Assembly: GCA_963555705.1 (NCBI GenBank)
Contig: OY743180.1
Span: 40,456,129 to 40,520,128, forward strand
Direction of reading: 5' to 3'
Origin: Ligustrum vulgare
Taxonomy: Eukaryota > Streptophyta > Magnoliopsida > Lamiales > Oleaceae
Length of the DNA stretch: 64,000 bases
Shown: in pieces, positions 55,582-64,000 of the stretch
How positions within the stretch are numbered: position 1 is the stretch's first letter
Layout: every line of letters begins with the position of its first letter
Program-made: the position numbers and the translations under genes
The notes under the pieces: generated by a model
Database searches by the model: none
Told to the model about the DNA's origin: nothing
What the model saw: the letters and a program-made list of their open reading frames with translations, nothing else

Positions 55582-57090
55582 TGATAGTGGCTCGGTTGTG
55601 TGTGTTAATCGCAAGGGTACAGTATTGCATCTAAGTAATAAAGTGGACCAAAAGTCCGGATTATCATCCCACAAAGATTGAGATTATGGATAACTAAATG
55701 ATTAAACTAAAAAAAATAAAATTAAACAATAAAACAAAGTGTGTTTTTGATCAATGAATAGAAAGTTGGGATTTCATGATTTCACGTAGTCAATACTTTT
55801 AATTCCACCTTTCAAGTTTTAATCTACTAATGTGATCGATCGAGTTCACTTATGCATACTAAATTCCCCTCTCAGGTTTAAATTATCTCTACCTAATTTG
55901 TCAACCGTGTTTCTAGACAACAAGTTATAATGATTAGGTGCATGAATACAAGAACTCAACTCAAGATCGCAATAACAATAAACGTATACCTCTATCGCCC
56001 ATTTAATTATCGTGTCTTATTCATAAATCTAGGTAGTTAGCTCACCTCTCGGATTATGAAAACAACCCATTAACTAAATGAATCAGTGGACAATTAATTC
56101 AAGCATTAATTAAAAATGAAACCATCACATGCAATCAATACATAAAACTTGAACAACGTAATTAAAAACGAAAAACTACGCTACATCGCTAATCCCAACA
56201 AAAAGTTTAGTTGTTCATATTGTTAGAATTGAAAACATGAATAAATAAACAGAACAACATCATTAGCATATGAAATAAACAAGTGAAAGAACTCTTGCAC
56301 CAAGAATTAGCTTCCACGTATTGATCTTCAATCCTCACGCCTTTGCCTCCAATAAGCTTTAATGACCTCCTAAGAATGATGATGAATTTTTGCCTTTTGA
56401 ATGTGTGCAAAGGTCCTCAAATTTTGCATGAAAAGTCCAATATATAGGTTTTTCCCGAAACCTAGGTAAAAGAAAACATGAAAACGGCATTGGTCTTTTT
56501 CCCGTTGGGCTGGACAACTATGCAGCCACGCTATTCAAAACCTAGTGGTCGTGCAGGCGACCAAAAATTGGTTCTGTTGAATTGACCTATGGTCGTGTGG
56601 CCACCTGATTGGTTTGGCATGGCCGTGCAGTTCACATTTTTCAGTGCAATTTCCATCTTTTTTGGTACATCTAAGTTGGTCCCTGAACTTTATTTGCGCA
56701 TGAGTCCTTCATCTTCTGATTGCACCAATTTAGTCCTTGATCTTCCAAATCATTTCAATTCTTCTTCCAAACTTGATTTTTCTTCAATTAAGCCCTCAAA
56801 TTCTGATTTCTTCTACTTAGCTCCTCTTGGAATTCCCGATTGATGATATCAACATCCATTTTGTCCATTTTAATTCCAAATGTCTTCCAATTGTATATTA
56901 TTCCACTCCATTGCTTTATTCTCATGAGTTTGGAAATATTTCTGAAATGTTAATAAACATAAAACAATTATGTAGAATTTATTCAAAATTGACAATAACT
57001 TATCCTAATTTAGACATACAAGTGTATAAATACACTTATTCGATATTCCCAAACTAGAATTATTGTACGTCCTCGAACAATGTAACATTA
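55582..57090. repeat. LTR-like or other unknown repeat truncating the gag relic
   Basis: Starts TGATAGTGGCTCGGTTGTG right where the gag relic breaks. The text GTTAATCGCAAGGGTACAG...AATAAAGTGGACCAAAAGTCC is a form I recognise as widespread in eudicot genomes. A hairpin TGGTCG-TGCAGG-CGACCA lies at 56546-56563 with a related GTGGCCAC near 56597. Small frames inside (56207-56410, 56589-57057) carry no domain. The right end and superfamily are uncertain. Confidence 0.4.
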
Positions 57091-57239
57091 AACTAATAAA
57101 TCAAAATAGCAAAGCAACAGTTATTTTTGTCATGTTAACATGTTTACTATATGCCTCCATAATCTAAATCAATTTGTACAATAGCATAGAGGTTTGAACA
57201 ACAAAGTAAAATAATTCTAGTAATCTCATACCAGATTTC

Positions 57240-57242
<3 letters not shown>

Positions 57243-57281
<39 letters not shown>
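57243..57281. repeat. (GT)n microsatellite
   Basis: About 19 GT units. Confidence 0.95.
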
Positions 57282-57284
<3 letters not shown>

Positions 57285-57365
57285 AGTCAATGACAAACGC
57301 CTACTCATGCAAAGATACACTCAAGACTGTGTAGCTCATTACCAATAATTAAACCTGAATCCCAT

Positions 57366-58184
57366 GTGATGCCCCGAACTTTACTTTCCGAGTGTCATGT
57401 ACTAAACATAATAACTTCTACTTTTGTTACATGGAAAAATTCTTAAAAAAAAACGAAATATATTCTGGAAACTTATTTTCAGTTATAGTAAAACATCTTT
57501 GTAAAATTTAATGGCGAGCAGAAGTACATGCTGACTTGAAACTATTCTTTACATATACAAACTCGGTGCAGTCACGACCGGTTGGGGCAACCAGTTCAAA
57601 TGTTTTTATAAAATTCATCCCAACTCCATTTTCTATGAAATCTTTGGCATTAGAAAGATATTTTCAAGTAGTTTCCTATGTTAAAATATGGAAAATTTCC
57701 AAGATCATATGATATGGACGTTTTAACAAAAATAGTGAGGTACTGCACAGAAACTTCAGATTGACCTTTTAACGCTTAAAAGTTTACATCACAGGCTAAA
57801 AAAAATCCAAATTGAGTGATTCTTGCACTCATGCCTCGAATCTTGTTCATCCAGCTTCCCACATATGAACACATCCTTCCTTTTCGTCCAATAGCTGCAA
57901 GACAACTCAAAGAGGAATGCAGCAGTATTTTTAGAGTCTCAAATAGGTGTCTATAGAGTTAGTAATAGCATTTTAAATTGATCGTAAAAACCTGTCTAGC
58001 TTCTATCACTTTTATCATTGCAGGGAAAAGTCTATAAAAATACCTCTTAGCATATTATGAAAGGTATGATTACAAAATATACTTCCAATTCAATACTGCA
58101 TCATTTCTTATTTAATACCACAAGAAAATATATGGAAAACTAGTATTCGAACAAAACATACGAAAAGTAAATTTTGATACAAAA
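57366..58184. repeat. Truncated gypsy-type LTR fragment
   Basis: Begins TGATGCCCCGAACTTTACTTT, the TG(N)ATGCCCCGAA form of gypsy LTR ends, and carries a GAGCAGAAGTACATG block like the GCGGAAGCATAT block of the 11014 unit. It stops where the next LTR (58185) begins. Confidence 0.4.
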
Positions 58185-60167
58185 TGTAACACCCCAAATT
58201 TTAAATGCTTAAAACTAGGCGTGTCAACCCCCATTAACATTTTATGCGGAAATAAATCATTTAAAAATATTAAAAATATCATTTTTCTATTACACCAATC
58301 TATAGAAATTTCGGTAGAATCTCCTCTATAAATTGGACTTAACCAACCTGTAGAGGGACATCATACCCAACCTAACAATTTAAAACATCAATCACATCTC
58401 AACCACATTCATCATCGCCAAAACCGATTCATTCAATCCCCAAACTCCTTAGCATAAAATTTTCCAAAAATATCAATCGACATTGACAAATTAAATAAGA
58501 GGTAATTTAACCTCTAATACGTCACCCATACTTAATCAAAACTAACTCCAACCAAACAATTATCAATGATAAATGAATTAAGGAATAATTTAAATGATAT
58601 CATAAATAAATTTAACTTTATTAAATAATAGCGACAGCGGGTACTGTCTGAGTCAGCCGCCAAGTGCTCTCCTCTAATCATCTAACTTTCATCACCTGAA
58701 ATATGGGGAGGGATTGGGGTGAGCTAAAGCCTAGTAAGTAAACTTTATGCATGAATGCATGCTTATGACATGAATGCTTTAAAAATTGCATATATGTTTC
58801 CCCTTTTTTTACTTTACTTTCCAGAACATTAAAACTTTTCAAACTTTCACTTAACATTTAAAACTTTCACTTTATTTCCATCGTGAGCTCACATGATGTA
58901 ACTTCTAGTCAATCAGATAACAGTGGGCAATTCTTATTTGGAACCAAATTAACTTTCACATTTCCACCGCAAAGCGGTTTAACATTCACTTTCCACCGCA
59001 AGGCGGTTTAACAGTCCACCGTAAACGGTTGAACATTCCGTCGCAAGGCGACTTAATTCGGGTACTCCGGTCCCCCGGACCCCATTTCCCACTCGAAACT
59101 TTCATGAACTAGAAGTACACCCATTCTTTCTTAAAAATTTGGGATACATAACTTTTGAACAAACTTGCACCTTGACACATTTCTTTCATTTAAAAACATT
59201 TGACTTCCCAATTACGATGCCAATGCATGCTTGATGATGCAATGAAATGATAATGTGCATGCTTGAACATTCTTCTTCATAACATATACTTTCATAAAGT
59301 AAACAAAATTCATCAAAGTAAGTAAGTTGCAAGACAGTCATTTAATCATTTCACATTTACATTCAACTTCTATAAAAATAGGGGAAAGTTTACTTACTTG
59401 CAGTCCTTAGTAATTTACCGTTTCTGAATTTGCAAGTGGAAAAGTCTCGGATGTCCGTAACGTCAATGTACCAAAAGTCCTTATTGTTCACATTCATCAA
59501 TAAATATGACTCTCAGTTCACAAACACATTCGTTATTCATTTTAATAGTAATCAAACATTGACCGAGATTAAGACTTCAATTTAACTCAAACGTGACTTT
59601 ACATAATAACCAAAACACATAAAACCATAATCGAAATTAAGAGATAAGTTTCAATCCACGTTAGAAAGTTTCTCATCTTTTAAATTCAAACTCAATTTAA
59701 AATATTTAACTTAACTCGGACTTTACAAAATATCAATTTACCATTTTAATCGTTATAAAATCTGAATTTCTCAAAAATATTTCAATTAAATTTTAAAATT
59801 AACCAAAAATAACCAAATTCTTAAATCTGAAATTAACAAATTTTGAATTCAAACTCTACACTAAAAATTCAATCAAAGTAACTTAAACTCTTAAAAATCT
59901 CACTTATGAAAATTGACCATTATAATCCAAATTAAATCTCAAATATTATATAATTAAACTAGTACCCAATTTCTGGGACTTTGAAAATTACTTGTATACA
60001 CACATATACAATAAATTCCTCTACCCATTTTTGTCAATTATTCACGTCATTTATCAATCTTATCCAAACTGAAAGTAAAAACTCGTTTATATTACTTTTC
60101 CCAAAATTTGATATTTGCAGAATTACTCGAAGATTAACCAAAATTTCAATTAGCCTAATTATGAATT
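58185..60167 (-). repeat. Probable 3' LTR (and 3' UTR) of minus-strand gypsy element
   Basis: The plus strand begins TGTAACACCCCAAATTTT; on the minus strand the element therefore ends in GGGGTGTTACA, a normal gypsy LTR end. It lies directly downstream of the minus-strand pol relic. Blocks shared in order with 11014-13677 are the GCGGAAATAAAT block (58247), CACCTGAAATATGGGG (58694) and a tandem hairpin block. The boundary between UTR and LTR start near 60167 is not clear, and no polypurine tract is evident. Confidence 0.5.
58963..59075 (-). repeat. Tandem hairpin array in the gypsy LTR
   Basis: Five short hairpins in a row on a ~30-bp spacing: ACCGC-AAA-GCGGT, ACCGC-AAG-GCGGT, ACCGT-AA-ACGGT, GTCGC-AAG-GCGAC, then GGTCC-CCC-GGACC. 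The first four share flanks (TTTCC before, TTTAACATTCAC-like after). Stem bases change in pairs between units, which keeps every stem perfect. Confidence 0.85.
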
Positions 60168-60175
60168 TCAAAGAA

Positions 60176-61865
60176 CTTTAACTAGAGTTATCTTCTTCCT
60201 CCTAAGTTCCTTATCTGCCTTCAGTAGGATCCTCACAGGTGATTCCTCGTAAGTTAGATCCTCACGAAGATCTAGCGACTCATAACTGAGGATATGAGAA
60301 GGATCCGAAATATATTTCCTCAACATCGACACGTGAAATACGTTATGAACCCCAGATAGTGCCAGTGGAAATGCAACCCGATAAGCTAGGTTACCCACCC
60401 TTTCAAGTATCTCAAAGGGGCCAACAAATCGCAGAGTTAACTTTCCCTTCTTCCCGAATCTCATAACTCCTTTCATAGGAGCAACCTTCAAGAAGATCAT
60501 ATCACTTGTAGCGAATTCCAATGGTTTCCTTCTTTTGTCTGCATAGCTTTTCTGTCTACTCTGTACAGTTCTCATCCGTTGACGAATCTTCTCAACAATT
60601 TCTGATGTCTACTGCATGATTACTGGACCTAGTAATTTTCGTTCCCCTACTTCATCCCAGTGAACCGGCGATCTACACTTCCTCCCGTATAGCGCCTCAT
60701 ATGGAGCCATGTGAATGGAGGCTTGATAGCTATTGTTATAGGAGAACTCAACTAATAGGTGAAATTCGTCCCAAGTACCTGGAAAATCGATAATACAAGC
60801 TCTCAACATATCTTCCAGGGTTTGAATCGTTCTCTGTGACTGTCCATCTGTCTGAGGGTGAAAGGCCGTGCTGAATCTCAATTGAGTACCCATGGCCTTA
60901 TGTAGACTTTTCCAAAATGAAGAAGTAAATTTTAGGTCGCGATCAGACACAATGGATAGGGGAATCCCATGAAGCCTTACAATTTCAGCCACATATAACA
61001 CTGCTTACTTCTCCATATTATAAGTAGTCTTTACCGGCAGAAAGTGTGCCGACTTGGTAAGACGATCAACAATCACCCATATGGAGTTATAACCCTTCTT
61101 CGTGTTTGGTAAGCCAACAATAAAGTCCATGCCTATTCGTTCCCACTTCCACTACGGAATCATAAGAGGTTGTAATAGGCTAGAGGGTCACTGATGTTCG
61201 GCCTTAACTTGCTGGCAGGTGAGACAACGTTGAACATACTCCGCCACATCCCTACTCATGCCAATCCACCAAAAATGCTGCCTCAAATCCCGAGCCATCT
61301 TAGTACTTCCAGGGTGGATTGAGTAAGGAGTGTTATGAGCTTCCCTCATAAATTCTTGCTTCAATTCCTTATTATTGGGGACTACCAGTCTATTACCCTG
61401 CCGAAGGGTACCATCTGTGGAGATAACAAAATCAGTACGCTTCCCATCAATTACTTCAGTTCAGACCCTTGAAGTATTGGGGTCTTCTAACTGTAGAGCC
61501 TTGATTTTCTCCAACAATGTTGATTCCAAGGTTATGTTAGCAAGATAACCTGTCTTGCTTTTTGGAACGATCTCCAACTCTAACCCTTGGATATCAATTA
61601 GTAACTATTTTTGGACAACTTGCAAGGCATTCATTGTTCCATGACTTTTTCTGCTAAGAGCATCAGCTACGGTATTAGCCTTGCCAGGATGATAATTAAT
61701 AACACAATCATAATCCTTGACAAGTTCCAACCACCTGTGCTGTTGCATGTTTAGTTCTTTCTGTGTGAAGAAATATTTGAGACTTTTATGATCGGTGTAG
61801 ATCTCACATCTAACCCCGTAGAGATAGTGCCTCCATATCTTTAATGCAAATACGACGGCTGCTAT
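60176..61865 (-). pseudogene. Ty3/gypsy pol relic: RNase H, integrase zinc domain, core and C-terminal domain
   Basis: Minus strand from 61865: [20 protein letters not shown] and [20 protein letters not shown] (RNase H), then [16 protein letters not shown]. The integrase zinc region has LKQEFMREAHNTPYSIHPG and CLTCQQVKAEHQ. The core has MDFIVGLP (first Asp), VSDRDLKF (second Asp) and [13 protein letters not shown], where the catalytic Glu of GQSERT is Gln. The GPF/YxxR-like C-terminal part is at 60176-60460 (FVGPFEILERVGNLAYRV, VFHVSMLRKY). A chromodomain start (PVRILLKADKELRRKKI) follows and stops at KVL. About six in-frame stops are present but almost no frame shifts, so the decay is moderate. 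RT upstream is cut off by the insertion at about 61860. Confidence 0.9.
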
Positions 61866-63111
61866 AGCGACCCAGAATTTTTACGCAATAAATAATTATT
61901 TTAATATTTAGAAAATTGTGTCGCTACTATTTCACTCATTGTTTTGAAATTAACGCCGCGACGTGTTCGTCTAGCCAAGTCAAGAAATATCGAATTTGTT
62001 CGATTTTAAATTAAATGTTCGAATTTCTAAAATTATATTACTTTAATTATTTATTCAAAGTATTATTTCAAAATCATATTTTCAGTTCAAAATATATCAG
62101 TTTTTAATACAATTCCGAATCAAAATTAGTCCAATTCTTATCATAATCAAAATTTATTTCACACGTTTTGCTTTCTCTTTATACTCCTTTCCATCACATT
62201 ATACAAGCATCATCATTATCATCACCACCCCTCCAAATTATGATAATTTACACTCAATTAATCTATCACAATATTCCTCCAAATCATGATATTCTCCACC
62301 ATGTTATTTTTTTTACAAAACCATCTTTCCAGCAAGAAAGATGCCTTCTCTTTATACATATCAGACCAATCCATTATCATGAATTCAAGAAATCATCTTC
62401 ACAGCCAACAGAACCACCATTTTCAACCCATTTCCACCAACGAACCACTGCACCATTGAACCAATCTTGTAGTTTCTTCCAGCAACCCCATCATCATCAA
62501 GATCGATCATCACTCAGCCACAACCACACTTTTCCACCCACCACTATTTCTGAATTCGTAATATCCAAGTCCACTGCCTCACTTCAGAGGTCGACCAAGA
62601 ATCGAACCTCCGCTCACCATTTTAATCTCCAAATCGCAACCCAAAATCAAAACCCCAAAACCCAAGAAATAGAGTACCAAATACCTACCTTAAACCATCG
62701 CTGAATTTTCGCCGGAGTATCATCGTGAACCCTAGCTTCGAATCCAGCCCCGGTTCGCACACAAACTCTCACCCAATACTCTCAAAAACTTTAACCACCT
62801 CTTGCCATCACCTTACGACGGTGTGCGCCGGCGAATCTCCGGCTGAAGACGTATTTCGCCGTCGACCGTAACCTCTTCGCCGTTTCTGAGAGAGAGAGTT
62901 CAATTTTCATAGTGAGAGAAGGTTAGGTCGAGAGTGAGAGAAATGATAGAGAGAGAAGAGATAATCTGATTTTAAACTTTCGGAAATTGCTTTTTGGTCC
63001 TTGAAGTTTTAAAGATTTCAAATCAGCCCCTCAAGTTTTGAAATGATTTTAATCAGCCCTATTGTTTTAAAATATATATTATTTCAACCCTATTGTTTTG
63101 AGTTTCCGACT

Positions 63112-63200
63112 CAACTTTCAAAAGTATTCATTTTAGTCCCTCAACTTTCAAAAGTATTCATTTTAGTCCCTCAACTTTCAAAACATCAATTTTAGTCCTC
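63112..63200. repeat. 30-bp tandem repeat
   Basis: CTCAACTTTCAAAAGTATTC plus ATTTTAGTCC occurs twice exactly and a third time in shortened form. Confidence 0.9.
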
Positions 63201-63399
63201 AAATTATAATTTATCATTTTGAACTATATATTCGATAGACTAAAGTGACTTATTGGCTAAGACGAAGCGTACGGAGAATTCAAAGAAATTGAAGTCATTC
63301 TCGCTCAACTTTGCACTCGTCGGATTTGAGGTAGACTCGCACTTATTAATTGATTTAAATTATGATTTCATATGAATGTCATGTGACTTGTGAAAGTCA

Positions 63400-63535
63400 A
63401 TTTTTAAGAAAAGCAAGTATGTTTATGAAAGGTAAATATACCTTATGTTTTTATGAAGAGTAAGTATGTTTTTATGAAAAGAAAATATACTTTATGTTTT
63501 TACGAAAAGTAAGTATACCCTATGCTTCACGAAAA
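63400..63535. repeat. ~33-bp imperfect tandem repeat
   Basis: About four copies of (A/T)TATGTTT(T)ATGAAAAG(T)AA(A/G)TATAC(C/T). Confidence 0.75.
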
Positions 63536-63637
63536 TATTTTTTTGGATCATTGCTATGAAATCAATCTACCAAGATTGTTATGGGTCCCATATGATAAGT
63601 TATGATATGTTAAGGGGACCGGAGTTTTAGTAGCGCT

Positions 63638-63990
63638 ACACATAAGAATTCTTGCCACGAAGTTCGGTAACATTCTTGTGTCTCCTATGTTTATGAGGAT
63701 TTGCCACGAAGTTCGGTAAAATTCCTATGTTTCCATATGTTTATGAGGATTTGCCACCTAAGTTCGGTAAAATTCCTGTCGCATATGTTTATGAGGATTT
63801 CGATCCTATCTTATGTTATGATGGAAATGATCCCTATGAATTTCATGAATTATGTTTTGGTATACTTACTGTTATTATGATCTTACTGTTATTATGATCT
63901 TATTGTTATTATGATCTTACTGCATAAGAATTCTTGCCACCTAAGTTCGGTAAAGTTCTTGTGTCTTCTTATGTTTATGAGGATTTCAAT
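63638..63990. repeat. ~55-bp tandem repeat with embedded 17-bp repeat
   Basis: Four copies of a unit ATGTTTATGAGGATTTGCCAC, then (GA/CTA)AGTTCGGTAAAATTCCT-like. Each can fold AGGATTTGCC against GGTAAAATTCCT. Between the third and fourth lie TTACTGTTATTATGATC copies (63867-63920), three to four times. Confidence 0.85.
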
Positions 63991-64000
63991 CCTATCTTAT

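Larger units (their letters stand above)
61860..64000 (+). repeat. 5' part of an inserted LTR, running off the window
   Basis: Pol of the minus-strand gypsy element stops at TACGACGGC and the sequence changes to TGCTATAGCGACCCAGAATTT, a usual start of another gypsy LTR family. Inside are a C+A-rich leader-like stretch (62220-62700, giving a chance frame of 178 codons), a GAGAGA block (62885-62965) and three tandem arrays. The plus-strand C+A richness suggests transcription on the plus strand. The other end and the target duplication are outside the window. Confidence 0.55.

Noticed and set aside
62168..62704. 178-codon plus-strand ORF
   Set aside because: Longest open frame of its region but His/Pro/Ser/Thr/Gln-rich from C+A bias, inside an LTR, with no known domain.

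Overview
The window is plant nuclear DNA from a eudicot. It is AT-rich and holds typical eudicot repeat families: Sirevirus and Tork copia, Ty3/gypsy, CACTA with a TNP2-type transposase, an L1-like LINE, hAT and Helitron. The exon fragments of an R2R3-MYB, a UBC8-like E2 and a SEC14-like protein are also plant-type. An asterid is plausible, but the sequence does not prove it. I find no intact cellular gene, no tRNA or rRNA and no CRISPR array. Most of the 64 kb is nested and decayed mobile DNA.

Layout. 0.4-6.7 kb: an old transposon-type ORF split by a gag-only Sirevirus-like LTR element (904-5883, TSD ACAGG, minus strand). 7.9-13.7 kb: a minus-strand gypsy pol relic, a PBS next to an LTR-like sequence, and a 2.66 kb LTR-like unit with inverted ends (11014-13677). 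16.1-21.3 kb: a complete, very young Tork-type copia element (TSD AATAA, LTRs differing at two positions) whose single long frame carries three stop codons. 21.6-24.2 kb: a hAT relic and a Helitron-like element. 24.7-28.6 kb: copia scraps and a solo LTR. 28.7-32.2 kb: a degraded minus-strand LINE.

33.1-36.5 kb: three unrelated gene fragments lie close together. They are one E2 ubiquitin-conjugating enzyme exon (minus), SEC14-like exons (minus, one of them in a tandem duplication) and the standard 130-bp second exon of an R2R3-MYB gene (plus). Their splice sites are largely preserved, so they came from genomic DNA and not from mRNA. This looks like gene-fragment capture and is the least expected part of the window.

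37.6-38.2 kb: a copia RT scrap. 39.1-50.4 kb: an old copia element (TSD CAAAA) containing a ~140-bp minisatellite, and nested in it a CACTA element (43332-47148, TSD AAT) with a TNP2 transposase relic and a spliced Ulp1-like C48 peptidase relic. 51.8-57.1 kb: two gypsy gag/protease relics of opposite orientation plus LTR-like sequence. 57.4-64 kb: a minus-strand gypsy element (pol 3' half and LTR), interrupted at about 61860 by another LTR that runs off the window. Several unrelated LTRs here carry short palindromes or tandem hairpins. One array, at about 58.96-59.07 kb, shows paired compensatory changes.

Calls rest on hand translation and hand alignment of the given sequence. Family names are from recognition of motifs, and percent identities are by-eye estimates.
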